Shown: positions 51,901-64,000 of the stretch, one piece after another
How positions within the stretch are numbered: the stretch's first letter is position 1
Layout: every line of letters starts with the position of its first letter
NCBI GenBank assembly: GCA_027886175.1
Contig: JAJNNQ010000024.1
Location: 6,556,001-6,620,000, forward strand
Direction: 5' to 3'
From: Phylloscopus collybita
Taxonomy: Eukaryota > Chordata > Aves > Passeriformes > Phylloscopidae
DNA length: 64,000 bases
The notes under the pieces: model-generated
The model's database searches: none
The model's input: the letters and a program-made list of their open reading frames with translations, nothing else
What the model was told of the DNA's origin: nothing
Made by a program: the position numbers and the translations under genes

Positions 51901-54872
51901 GGGGTGGGAAAAAAAAAACTACACAAAAAAGGGGGAAAGGAATCTTAACTTTAGAGCACATTGGGTATTCTTTGGTAATTGCCTGAGTACCTTCATTGCC
52001 CAAAGATGAAACACCGAAACAGCTTCCCTTCTCTGTCACAAGGCACAGACAAGTGTGAATTCCCCACAGTTTACCCTACTGAAACATGTCCCCAGGTGCA
52101 GACCCAGACAGAGGTTCTTGCTCTAACTCAACATTTTCAGAGGGGCTGACATGCTAAAACACCTGCAAATATTTGGACTTGGCATTACACTCCTAATACT
52201 GCACATTTTCTCTATCGCATACATCTCTAACATTGCAGAATTTCAGTGTTTTGTTTTTTTTTTTTAATACTAATGAGTTGCCATAATGCTGTCAATTCCT
52301 ACGTGAACAGGAACAAACAGGGATGTTTGTACAAACAGTTCCTTCCATTTGTGCATTCAGTGAAAGCCTTAGAAAAAGGAACTGGTTTTTAGTACAGAAA
52401 TCTGAGTTTTGTTAACTGTCTTCATGTTAGCCTCAAAACCTGACATAGAACAAACAAAATTTGGTATTTTTTTCCAGTCAGAATGAAATGGGATTGAAAT
52501 AAAACACTGGTATGAAGTTCCACAATGATTCATGTGGTACTTTTCTTACAAGTAACTGAACAAAGAAATGGTAAATACAGCAAAAATGTTTTCTGGTCTT
52601 GAGAGTAGAAAGACTTTTCTTTCAAAACAAGTCAGAGAGAAAGGTAAGGGCAAAGTGAAATATGTTGGAAAAGATAAACAACCACATGCTTGATTAAAAA
52701 GGAACACCTAGGTTCTGCCTTACCTTTTCAACAAGTGTTTACAGAACATGAAAGTCGACAGTTATATTTGTCTACAAAGTTTGTTGGTTTTGTTGTTTTA
52801 CTTTTTCTTTTTTGCTGAGGCCTTTGAAATTACAGAGGCGTATTTTAAGACAGGTTTGTTGATTTTCTTTCCCTTTCTCCATCCTTAGCCAAAGGACAGT
52901 GATGTTTCAGTGTTTTCTTGTAATACTCCTCTCTTGAGAGATCTTTATATTTAACTATAACAGTTAATTTACCCTTCATTTAAAAATTACACCTCTATCT
53001 ATCGCATTATGCTTTCTTTTGAACAAAATGAATTTAAGCAATTTTCACTTGAAAGTTCTTGTCTCTATGCATTTTTGTTGCCCTTTTCTAATTTTTGTGT
53101 ACAGAAAGGTCATGTAAAAAGCGTTCCTCACTGAATCCTTACTAAACAACACTTGGACAAACTATTGACCCATGATAATAGGACAGAATAACCTTTTCAT
53201 TTCCATAAGATCACACTCAAAAAATCCCCTGACCAACCAAAACAACAACAACAAAAAACCCCAATGCCACCTTTTTACATGCCCAGTCTCACTGAAGATA
53301 TTATCATCCAGCTGGGTATCTAAGGATCCTGTCAAAATTCTGCAGTCAATGTGGGTAAAAATAAAGATGGAAGAAGAAGAATTTGAGGAACACTAACAAG
53401 ATAAGTAAATTCATTATTTTGAGTAGGGCCCTCTCCAACAATACCTTTTAGCTCTCCAAACAGGGGTACACTTGTATTCTCTGAAGTCCATAAAAACACG
53501 ATCTAGTGGATGTGCTCAGATGAGTAATGGAAAAGGTATCACAAGATTTATCAGAGTGTTTCTTGTTGAAAACCTGGTGCAATGCTAAAAGTCATCTAAG
53601 GGAATGATTGCTTCATTAATTTGAAACTTATAGTTCCTTTGTATCAAGAAACTGGATTTTTAGCTTTGCCAGTTAATCATCCACTTGAAAGTCTAAACCC
53701 TGGGGAAACCTCTTGTTTATATAAAGTCTCAGTCTGAGGAGTCATATTGGGATGAGCTGGTTTGGGAGCATTTCATCTATCAAAAACATCAATATCCACA
53801 GTCTCTAGCCTTTCATAAAAGGCTTGGATAGATGGATTTTATTTTATGAGATAAGAACTCTCTGTAATTTCCTAGTTCTGCAAAACCTGAGTAACCTTCA
53901 CAGAGTCTTTTTCTCCCCAGAAGAATTAGTAAGGAACATCCTAAGTAGCTTTCACAAAGTTCTCTTATTTTTCAAGAAAGAAGCTTTGAACATCTGAGTT
54001 GACTATTATTATATTTGCCTCTACTTTTCTAAGCATCTCAGCAGACATAATGTAGCCTAAAAATATTTATAATGTTCTATACTAACTTTTTAAAGGGTCA
54101 AGAACTAAATTACCAAAATATGTTAAAAAATGAAGTGTCAGCTAAATATAGATTTCAGCTTTTTATATCATAAAAATTTGACAAGAATTTAAAGCTATAA
54201 AGACAACAGGAACAACAAAAAGTGTTGGAGAGAGCTGCAGTGTATTATGCCTTTGAAAAAAGGAGCATAAATAATAAACATAAAGAGGTAAAAAGAATTT
54301 CAAATTGTGCTAATATTGATCATTTACGGGGGGGGGAAGAGAACACCAAAAAAAAATAGAAAAAAGAGAAAAAGATAGCAGAAAAGGAAAGCAAGTGAGC
54401 AAACAAAAAAAACCCCACCAAACTAGCTAAAACCCACACACCCTTCATTCCTTACCTTTTGTCCTAACAGATAAAGCCTTTGCTTTGCTCATCCCAACCA
54501 TGCTTAGGTGACAGACCTCCCTGCCTGTATCTTGCTTTGGAGAAATCAGGCAGTCCTCTCACTCTTGCTGGATTACAGGTGCTAACCACGCTGATATGAT
54601 AGACTAAATTTGCAGCTGAAAGTCCTTATCCCTCAGCAGACTGTGACAGCAACTGATTAAAGTGAATCAAGAGTCTTTTCAAAGCAAAGATATTTATTCT
54701 TCTACCCAAAGATACAAAGTATATCTTGTTAGAGGGTAAAAGAGTAATTTTTCATATTCATATTTCCTCCTATCTACACTCTAATATTTCCTTGCAACTG
54801 ATATTAAGGTTCCTTTCAGGTCTAAAACCTTTGCCTGTGGGAAGCTGACTGTTCTGTTTCTGCATTAATTCT

Positions 54873-54874
<2 letters not shown>

Positions 54875-54905
<31 letters not shown>
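54875..54905 (+). repeat. Poly(T) run, 31 bases
   Basis: Uninterrupted T31, so poly(A) in the CADM2 transcript. No flanking retroelement body is recognisable. Confidence 0.95.
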
Positions 54906-54908
<3 letters not shown>

Positions 54909-55138
54909 CTCCTCTCATCAGGCTGATAATCCATTTCTTTTCATCCTTTAGTACCCTCAGAGTCTGGGACACCCTTTGACCTAAGTTTTTCCACCTTCAA
55001 CACAACTGTGCAACGCTGCTGCTCTCTGTCTGGAGAGATTTCCCCAACTGATCATCCAGCCATTATAATTGTAACTTCTTTGAAACTACTTATCTGTAGT
55101 TTTTCCCTTTATGCATATCATGTACCCCCTCTCCCCTG

Positions 55139-55227
55139 AAAAAAAAACCCAAAAAAACCCCAAACCAAACAAACAACCCCCCCAAACAAACAAACCAACC
55201 CCACAAAAAACCACCACCAAAAAACCA
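55139..55227 (+). repeat. A/C-rich low-complexity tract
   Basis: A9CCC, A7CCCC, then AAAC/AACC units with a C7 run. Over 89 bp there is no G and no T; the most C-rich long tract in the window. Confidence 0.9.
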
Positions 55228-55303
55228 TTTCCTTTGTTAGTCATTTTCAAGAAGGCAAGGCAATATCAGACTAATATTCTGAAAAGTGCCTAATCCACAT
55301 CCA

Positions 55304-55324
55304 TATGTATGTATATATATATGT
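55304..55324 (+). repeat. (TA)/(TG) microsatellite
   Basis: ATATGTATG followed by TATATATATATG. Short AT microsatellite 80 bp beyond the A/C tract. Confidence 0.75.
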
Positions 55325-56456
55325 GAAACTTCTTACCTAATTCCAGTATTATTCACAATTTTCTCAGACAAGTATAAAAAACCCTGCTGTGAATAACATT
55401 TTGGGGAATGGCTTTCTCATAGTCATGAGACAGATCAACAAGAGAACTTATGTGAAATCGGAAGACAACTTATCGGTGAATTGCAGCAGAAATATCCCTT
55501 GTATTCTACTATTGTAAGCAGCAGGGAGGCTAGAAATGGAAAAAAAGATTGTCTAAAAAGAAAAAATAAACAGCAAACCCAACAAAAGTTTGTGAGGGAG
55601 ATGCCATTCTATAACTTGTCCTGGTATCCCAATTCACACAAACTGCTTTCAAACTTCTGATGTCTCATTTCATCCCCTCTCTTTTTTCTTTCTCTGAATC
55701 TGACCAACTTCCCAAACAACACATTGGGCACTTCCACTCCTTTATTACTTCTCAAGACAGTTCTGCATCAGGCAAGCAGTTTTATCCATGAAAGGCAAAA
55801 TTTGCAGAACTAATTCATTTATGCCTCCCATCACTTATGAACCTAGAAGCAAAAAATGGAGGAGGAAGATGTTGCCATATTTCTAAATTTTCAAGCCCAA
55901 GCCACCACTTAGAAGCAATAGAACTGAAGAATACTGTTAAACTTATGTGTACCATAAAGGAGACAGGTAAACATGTTTTAAATACACTGTTAGGTCGTGG
56001 AATAGGCACTGAATTTTTTTTTTTTTTTTCTTTCCCCCCACAATAAATCTGAAAAAAACCTGGACATTTTAATTCATTTTTAGTAGTTCAAATCAAAATG
56101 CCAAGTATTTTGGAACACTTTTAGTAGGCAGCTAATAACCACACTTTTTAATATATATTTTAAAGTCTGAGGCTCAAAACATTTTAAGTTCAGAGGCAAA
56201 ACTATAACCTCTGCAGTTTACGAACAGCTTTAATAAGAAATCTTTAAAACCTTGTCTTTAAAAAACAATGGCTTGTATGGCTATACTGTTCATTTTATGT
56301 CACCAGTTTATAAATAATTTATATTCCTTTTAAATTTTAACCAGGAAAAAAGGAAAGTCCTCCACAGAAGTATAACATGTCTTTCAAAAAGATTCCTGAG
56401 GCTAAAAAGGCAGAAGGAGATGAGAGGTGCAAGCCAGTACAGCAGCAGGAAAGAGG

Positions 56457-56520
56457 AAAAAAAAAACCCACAAAATAACCAACAAAAACAAGCAAATAAA
56501 ACCCCCCCAAACCACATTAA
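56457..56520 (+). repeat. A/C-rich low-complexity tract
   Basis: A10CCCAC, AAAATAACC, AACAAAAAC units and C7, ending near 56520. The 141-codon plus-strand open frame that starts here owes its first part to this composition. Confidence 0.85.
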
Positions 56521-59500
56521 ACAATCTTATGTCATAAATCCTGCCTCACTTGCTGGGGAGCAGAGGGCTTGCAGGAGTGATGGCCACTGTGAGCTAACTG
56601 GCAATAGCTCAAGGACAAAGCAGGAGGCAACACTTCACAGGAAACATCTGCAGGTTTGGCCTGCACTCGGCCACAGATTAGATCAGGTGTTTTCCCATTC
56701 CTACAAAGTAGCAGGGACGCTGGGTTTGTATCAGAATTCCTGTACCCAAACCATGATATGGACAGACTGCACAAAGCTGCACCTGCTCAGGGGGATGCAC
56801 AATGGATTATCTGCCCTTCAGCAGCTCTCACAGGCAACAGGTTAAGTAAGACACGCCTAATGACATATCAGTAATTAAAGAAAAGTGGCAGGCTTGCTTT
56901 TAGGATCACGTGCAAGAAAGCAAAGGGATTGAGACCTCTGGAAGGTGCATCTCCCTTCTTGCTGCAGTAGGGGAAGGCAGCAGAAGAAAAACCGTGAAGC
57001 TGCCCCCTCTCATCCAGAGAATGGCAATCCAGCAGGGCCAAGCACCGAACGGATGGCCAGGCAGTCTCCCACAGGGAAAGAAGTGAGGTCCACTCACAGA
57101 GAAACAATGATGCCCTGAAAGCTTCTTTAAAATTCTGGAGCTGAAAGTACTTTGGATCGGCACTGGAGCACGTCGATAATACACGCCCTTCCCCCGTTCT
57201 GCCTGGGATTGGTGCCATATATTGATGTGCAAATTACAAAGACAAATCCCTTTCCTTTCAGTCCCATAAGCTAAGACCTACACTCTCAGATAAGAGCAGG
57301 GAAGGGAAGAGAGGAGAAACTATATACAGATAAGTGAATATAAAGAATTATTGTCACACCTTCCTTAAATATTTTACCACTGCTCCTAAAGGCTTTTTTC
57401 CTTCCTGTCAGAGTACAGCTGAAATGACAAATGGCATGTAACAATTTTAATCACGTGAAAAATCGTTGATTAAATATTGAAATCTTAACGGCCTGGTTTC
57501 ACTATAATTCTGGCTCTGTATGTTTCTAATTATGTAGTCAGTATTCAAACAGCTAAATCTTTGGGATTCCTATGCTGCTGTTTACACCTTGTTGATTCCT
57601 TCTTAACCTTTAAGAGCTATTGAGAAATTGGTAGATTATTCTTTTTTATCAGTTGTAAGTAAAGCATGACTATAAGAACAAAGGATGATGGAAACTGCCA
57701 TGGATTAAATGAACAGTATCTGGAAAAAAAATGTATTTCAAAGACATGCAAATGTCAGCAGTATTAAGATAATATGGTGCTCAAGTGGATGCATCAGAAT
57801 GGCTGCTGAAAATTACTGGGATTAACCAGGAACTATGTTCTTAATGTTAATGAAGTACTGCTGGGGATGGAAAAGCTGCAGCAAAGCATAATGATAGGAT
57901 GTGCACACCTTAGTTACTATGCATGTCATAGAACAGAGGAAAATAACATCTTCTCATCTGGCACATCTTCAGACCCGTTTCTAATGCTGTGTCTCCTCAC
58001 ACCAGTTTACAAACATGCTGCATCCCCAGCCAGGGGAGCAAGCACTGAGAAAAATACTGCTTTATCAGAAATAACAGAGAAAAAAATAGCAGAACGAGCT
58101 TCAGCACCACTGATTTTAAATGCTTTACATTTTCATGTTAAAGGTTTAAGAAAGGCACATTTTCTTAAGATAGCCTGCTTTACACAGGTTATGCTGAAGT
58201 GCCATGTAGAGATAATGGTTGGGACTGCAAAAAAACAAGAAGCAGGCATTAACTGCTGTCACACCACATTTTCAGTTCCTTTTTCATTATGTTTGTTGGT
58301 CATATGCTCAATGCCAGGACATATCATGGAAGTAATGAGCAAATATTATTACGAGGGTTTTTTTCCCCTTTGACAAGTCCTGATTTTCAACTGCTTGGAT
58401 ATTTCAGGCTGCCACACTGATGGATGTTCACATGCCTAATTTGCACTGTTTTGAATTTGCCTTCACTGTGTCCCAACATTCACAAGAAACTTTGTCTCTG
58501 TTGTTACAATAAGCTGAGAAATCCCATCTAAGAAACGCCAGCTGCGTTTTCTGAGTTAAGGTCAAACGCTTGCTGGCACAAGAATCAAAGGAGGAAAATG
58601 AAGAGTGGCTGATTCATTTCCTCTTTTTCCATTAAGTAAACAGTTGAAAATCTCATTCACAGTTATTTGCTTGTCCAAATACTACTTGTTTGAAATCATT
58701 TGCTGTTGATGTAAGACACAGTCAAGGAGAAGCCTCATTAAACTAAAATTCCTTCCTGCACTTGAGGTGCAGTGACAACACCCAGAGAGCTGATAAAAGC
58801 ACCAGGGCTGCATCTTGGATGACAAGCAAGGACTTCAGTGCCAACCCTCATTAACCAAGGTATGCACTTCTTGACTTTCAATGCATGTAAGAACATTGCA
58901 AAGTTTGGGAGATGAAGCAAAATATCCTCTTTTCACCAGATAAGAAACCATTATTAACTAGCCATTTCTAAGATCTTCTGTTGAATTGTCTTCTCAGCAA
59001 ATAAATATTTTTTGCTGTAGACAACAGTTATAGGAGCACCAAAGGAAAGAAAATACACCATAAATTTTTTGTACTTCAGTTACTTTTTTCACCAGTGTCA
59101 AAAATAGCTGATGTTGAAGCACGCTGCATTGAATCGTAATGAATAATAAAATGTTTTATGCTTTCAAGATAATATAACAATATCCTAACAGTAATACACT
59201 GTGAACTTACAAGCATTTGTATTTCAGACCTAAGTTCTACACCATGGTTTGTGTCAATTTCTTTTGCACCTAAAAATAACTTCTGAAATGGTAATACAAT
59301 AAAGGGGAAAAGAGACAAACATTATTTACTTAGAGAAGTTTGTTTTCTTTTCCCAAACGTGTTATTATCTCCAGACAGAGGGGAGTGCTTTAGTTCACAC
59401 AAACTCCTCTCACACAGAAAATTATTCATTAGTACCTTCATGGTAATAATTTTATCACTGTAAAGGAGATATCCTCAAGCTCTCCATGGGATCCAGCTCC

Positions 59501-59549
59501 ATTAGCATCTCGTCCCAGCAAGCCACAGCAGCCCATGCTCAGTGCTTAG

Positions 59550-60020
59550 CAGCGAAGGAACAGCTGTACTGAGTCAGACAAAAAGTTCAGCTAGCCCAGA
59601 CCCTTATCTCCAACACCAGGGAGAAGCAGATGTCTAGGGAACAGGCCAAGCACAGATCTCAGGCATTTCCAAGCACAGTTTAAAAATACTCTGTAAACCT
59701 TAAGGACTTGCCTTTTCATGAACTTAGGCAGTTTTCCCTTGAATTACTGTGAATTTTCACCATCTGTCATTTCCATCGACAATAAATTCCCAAAGTTTAC
59801 CAGTCATTTTATGAAAAATTATGCCCTTGCTTGGCAACAAAGCTGGTTCTTATTAGTTTAACTTAACTCTTAAACATTTCTATTTGTAGAGAGAATGAAC
59901 TAGCAGTCTTTAACAACTACTTTTGTACCATTTACAATTTTGGAAAGACCTGTAATGTTTCCTTTCTATACCAAACAGGCCACCACAAAGTCTATCTTCT
60001 GTGCCCTTCAAGGTCTGTGT
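59550..60020 (-). mobile_element. Ancient CR1-like LINE remnant, 3' portion
   Basis: The stretch GAACAGCTGTACTGAGTCAG, then CAAAAAGTTCAGCTAGCCCA and a CCAACACCAGGGAG-like segment, resembles the reverse complement of the CR1-family 3' end common in turtles and crocodilians (its sense strand reads TAGATGGACC...GGTCTGACCCAGTA). Downstream pieces (AATAAATTCCCAAAGTTTAC, GGTTCTTATTAG) fit the same element's inner part. It is heavily diverged, implying an old insertion. Boundaries are approximate and the subfamily unassigned. Confidence 0.55.
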
Positions 60021-60199
60021 ACAAAATGTTTATAGAATTGGCTTTTTCCTCTGCAAAATTTTGCCTTTATTCAAATGTCTGCTAATCCTAGTCCTTTTTT
60101 TGTAAATGTTAGTATTTGAGCAGCTCAGATGTCAGTTCTACAGACATGAACATTCTGGGATCTCTCCCGAAGTTCTGTTGTCCTGGCCTGGCCAGGTGG

Positions 60200-60900
60200 T
60201 TTCAAACATGAAATTTCCTGTCACAGCTCATAATTCACCAGTCTCGTCCTTCAATTCTCTTTGAATGCTGGGGTAAAACCTTCTGGTCCTGCTGACTTCC
60301 TACTGCCCACTTTGCCTGCTTGTTCCACAACCACCTATCTCCACAGTCCATTTAAATCTTGCTGGTGAGCCCCTGAGAAAAGAGGGAATCAGGTTCCTCT
60401 GCCACAGAAAACATGGATGTAGCAAATCCATCTGGCCTCCCTGTAAACCTTGATTCTCAGCTGATCGTAAAAATGTACTGACAAACTTTTCATTATTTAA
60501 TAATAAAAAAAACCCTTTTATTTTCAAGTTTTTTTCTAATCATTCCTTAAATACTCCTGCTTTCTTGGTGGTTTGGCTTACTGAATTTTTATATTTAATC
60601 TGTCAGGATCTAAGAATCTTCCCTTCTCTTTGGAAAACAACTTCAGCTTTTCAAATTATAGCTTTGCCCTTCTTATTACTTTGATTTCTCTTCTGTTTGG
60701 CTTCACCAATTTCTTCTTCTCAAGGGATTCTGCTAGGTGATATGTATTGACCCTGTGGTTCTAAACTCTTTTTTTTATTTTTCTAACATAGTCCTCAGGC
60801 TGCCTGGAAAGATTTAATTCTCTTAGTTGCCCCTTATAACTCCTTTTTAATAAGATTCTTCATTTTTATGTAGTTCCCCTTTTTGATGTTGATTACCATA
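60200..60900 (-). repeat. Possible further antisense LINE (CR1-like) remnant
   Basis: Short blocks such as AATTCTCTTTGAATGCTGGG, ACCTTCTGGTCCTGCTGAC, CTTTGCCCTTCTTATTAC and TTTTATGTAGTTCCCCTTTT resemble internal parts of antisense amniote CR1-like elements from memory. They follow the better-supported remnant at 59550-60020 in the same orientation. Identity is low and I cannot align it here, so it could be unique sequence. Confidence 0.3.
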
Positions 60901-63900
60901 TAATTGCCCAGACTTTATTTTTTTCCTCTAGGTGCAAACAGCAAATAAATACTTTTTTAAAGAAGGAGCTGAATGAAGATTGTGCTGAGAGCTCCCTCAG
61001 CCTGTGACACCCTATGGAGGATTCTAGAAATTGTGTGTACGAGGTAGAAAGGTAGCTTAGGGATGTTTGGGAGCAGGGATCCAGGGAAGAGGTGATCCAG
61101 GTGCAGGAGCAAGGTTTGTCCTGCAGCCCCTGGAGGAAAATACTCTGGAGCAGCATTCTCCTGTGCAAGACTGCAAATCTCAGGCTCAGTCTTTCCTCAG
61201 CTCTTAAATAATGTAAGTTTTAGAATAATACTAGAATAGTATGGATGCTAGAATAGTATGGATGTGGAAATTCCCATTTTAACCACCCAAACTCAGGTCT
61301 GAGAAATCTCCAAGATCTTCCTTGCAATGCAAAGTCAAAGACTACCTCAGCCAAACAACAAATAATTTGTGAGACTAATAATAAATTAACACAATCTCTT
61401 ATTTCTCTTTCTTGTCAGAACCACAACCCCATTTATCTTGTCATCTCCATTTTTTTTCTGAGGCTATGCTCATCAAAGAGCAGCATTAAGCTCCTCTAGA
61501 AGGATGGTGTTTCACCCTGCTAGCTTACACCACATAAACGCTCTCAGGGTACTCTGCTGTTGCAAATGTGGGGTAAAAATTCAGATATTCGATGAGCTGG
61601 TGCTCCCCATGACACTGGGTGTTCCACAGAATATCTACTACACATATTCCTGAATTATGAAACATAGTCAGTGTAATCAGCGTGATTTACACTGAAAAAG
61701 TTAGACTAATGTGCCTTTTTGTGTTCTACTGGTAGTGCTTGATTCAAAACCTATAATTTTATGTGTAACCATAGCTAAATCTAAAAGGCTGAACATCACA
61801 TCCTCTCCCAAAACTTCTTTCTCATGTTTTAACTTGCAGTCTCCTACTTACTTAGAGTCACTTGCTCTGTATTTCAATTTTATCTATTATTCTATTTCAC
61901 GGGCCTTTTTTTATTTTAGCATGTGTTTCCACCTGAGAGCGAGGAAAAGAATTATTTCAAAAGCCATACACATGCAAAATGGATTTAACGAGCACTAAAA
62001 ATGCTGCGTGCAGTTGTTTTTCATACTGTACTTTCTGCACTTTTATGGGTAAACACTGCAAAAAAGGGATGCTTAAAAAAGAGGAAAAGCAATTATTGAA
62101 TTGAGCCTATTAGGCAATGTGATCATTTTACAGAACACTAAAGGGGAAGTTCTTAAGCACTGCAGGAGGCTTTATTGTAAAGTGTAATTTTCAGACAGTC
62201 ACTAATGCTCCCACCTGCTTCTTTTTGTGTCACACTTTTTATAACACCAATTTCCCTGCCTTCTGAAAAATACTGGGGAAAAGAAAAATGACAAAAAAGT
62301 GTAGAATGTCCCAGCTGCGAAAAGAAGATACAAGCTCCCAGAAGGACAGGATGTTAAATACAAACTCAAATTTAATCTATTGAATATAAATACTGCATCT
62401 CAGCAAAAACATTATCTGCTTCATAATATGTTATCTACTACATCATGGCAGAATTCTACAGTGCAGGTGTAATGTCAATGAAATATTGGTGTAGAAAGTC
62501 TCAAGCTGAATATTTACACAATCCTTTAAAATAATTGGCTTTTACCTGCAAAGACAAACTATCTATCTGGAAATTTTCACCTGGCAGATTTTTTTCCTAC
62601 AATTCATAAGATATTCTTCATAAGATTTTAGAACATTCTACTGGAAATGAACACTCTTTAAATATAACATATAATAGATGCACACTAAACCAAGGCAGGA
62701 GATATCATTAGCACAAACTCCTTCAAAATTACAATAATTCAAAAATTGGTCAACATTTCTCTGTGGTTGACAATAATCACAGGAAGCAGAGTGATTAACA
62801 TCAGCTGACATGGGCTATATCACATCAGATCAAATTCACAGGAGGTTGGGTTTGATTTAACGATCACCTACTCAGAGTAAACTCCTTCTGGAGAAACAGA
62901 AGCTCACACTTCTCCAAATGGAAAAAAAAAAAAAAAAGCATACAGACAGCCTAAATGGGATAAAGATACAGAGATGAAAAAGCAATGTTTAAAAAAAAAA
63001 AAAAAAAGACAAAGTAAGAACATTTCAATAAACTGTAACAAGGGCAAAGAGATGGGCAGGGCAGAGATACCAGTGGTATTTGCAGAAGGCAGGCTCTATC
63101 TAACTGCTGAACAAGCCAAATTGAAAGAAAGACAACTTGGAATGGACAGAGAGCAAGACAAAAGACAGGACTAGGAGAGTCTGAGCTATCCTGGGAGCTG
63201 TTCCCAGTGACAAGGAACACAGGGCTGAGAACTGTGAGGAGGGTTTCTTACCCTTCTCCAAGTCTATATCCACAGATACAACACCCTGTCCTATATATGT
63301 AGGAATTTATTCAAGCATATATTTACAGAACCTTGCCCAAAGCTGTGTGTGACCTGTCCCTGGAAACTTCACTGTAAAGTCAGAGTGTTCAGAAGGCATA
63401 AATCAGAGAAAGATATTTCAGCAAATGCTAGTTCTGGGATCCAGGCAAAGAACACCAGGGGAGCTCTTGGTTAGTTAAATGCACAGCAGTTTTGCTCAAA
63501 ACCATCCACGTTTCTGCTAAGACAAAGATCTAAACATAAAGTAGTGAAAGTCCAGTCCACTAATACCTAAATTCCCTCCTTTTTATTTTTTCCCCCTCAG
63601 TTATTTGATTTCACTTGTAGATGGTCCTTTCCAGAGAAACCAGAGACTCTTACAATTCAGGATTTCTTATGTACAAATGTGTATGAATCTTAAGGGAGAA
63701 ATACTTTGATACCCCATTCATGTTTTGCAAGAGTAATATTTCATCGTGGATATGGACAAATCCATCCAATTTTCCAAATCATTAATATTTATTGATATTG
63801 CCTGAGCTTCCAGTCTGAGCTGTGGATTCATTCTGCACGGTGATTTATAAACACAGAAACATGGATGCTTTTCCAGATTCATTATGATAATTCATATAGG

Positions 63901-64000
63901 CAGAATTGATACCAGCATTCCTTTCTAGGCTGCTGGGTACTCATGACACAAACCCAGATGGCAGTGAATAAAATCTACGTAGAAAACGAGACCATTTCTT

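Larger units (their letters stand above)
48947..64000 (-). other. CADM2: CADM2 intron upstream of the Ig3 C-terminal exon (partial)
   Basis: Begins at the acceptor of the Ig3 exon (AG at 48948-48947) and runs to the right edge. The exon for the first half of Ig3, which must end in phase 2 and carry the first Ig Cys, was not seen on the minus strand. The region holds A/C-rich tracts (53231-53270, 54401-54436, 55139-55227, 56457-56520), a T31 run, GC-richer unique patches (51090-51420, 56540-57200), and an old LINE remnant from about 59550. The remainder is unannotated. Confidence 0.75.

Noticed and set aside
52980..53110. TTTTTGTTGCCCTTTTCTAA resembling an old CR1-like block
   Set aside because: Single short match with no supporting flanking blocks.
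56420..57232. Cluster of 72-141 codon frames on both strands
   Set aside because: They coincide with an A/C tract and a GC-richer patch. There is no homology, no splice structure, and mutually overlapping frames argue for chance.
48947..64000. Search for the exon encoding the first half of Ig3
   Set aside because: No minus-strand segment with an Ig first-Cys context and a phase-2 donor was recognised. An alignment to bird CADM2 would be decisive.
1..64000. CRISPR arrays, tRNA/rRNA genes, operons or phage-like systems
   Set aside because: No regularly spaced repeats, no tRNA-like cloverleaf sequence and no dense coding were seen. The window is vertebrate intronic DNA.

Overview
The window is AT-rich, gene-poor vertebrate nuclear DNA. 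It looks like bird DNA and most likely a songbird. The reasons are CR1-type LINE fragments as the only recognisable interspersed repeats, no mammalian SINE/L1 repeats, and many A-rich tracts interrupted by C of the kind common in passerine assemblies. The species call is an inference.

The only gene I can support is CADM2 (cell adhesion molecule 2; SynCAM2/nectin-like 3), transcribed on the minus strand. Two coding exons are visible. One at 48768-48946 encodes the C-terminal half of the third, membrane-proximal Ig domain. One at 30434-30553 encodes the Thr/Ser-rich extracellular stalk. Their splice phases match exactly: the first ends in phase 1 and the second begins by completing that codon. 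An intron of 18,214 nt lies between them. Everything else is intron: 1-30433 is part of the intron leading to the transmembrane exon, which I could not find and which should lie beyond the left edge. 48947-64000 is part of the intron following the exon for the first half of Ig3, which should lie beyond the right edge.

Layout from left to right: 1-30433 holds a plus-strand CR1 3' end (about 4205-4513), a diverged 250-bp direct duplication (12221-12469 and 13745-13990), a minus-strand CR1 3' end (about 17165-17560), possible older CR1 remnants near 20290 and 28270, a small CpG cluster near 2476-2545, and many A/C-rich tracts and homopolymers. 30434-48946 holds the two exons and their intron. 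48947-64000 holds more low-complexity tracts, GC-richer unique patches, and an old antisense CR1-like LINE remnant from about 59550 that may reach 60900.

Functionally the two exons build the membrane-proximal part of one synaptic adhesion receptor. The stalk exon is a symmetric 120-nt cassette with a weak 5' splice site and a U/G-rich stretch (in the transcript) 64-109 nt downstream, consistent with regulated inclusion. I found no prokaryotic, mobile-defence or RNA-gene system. The remaining open reading frames are short, lack homology I recognise, and are treated as chance.
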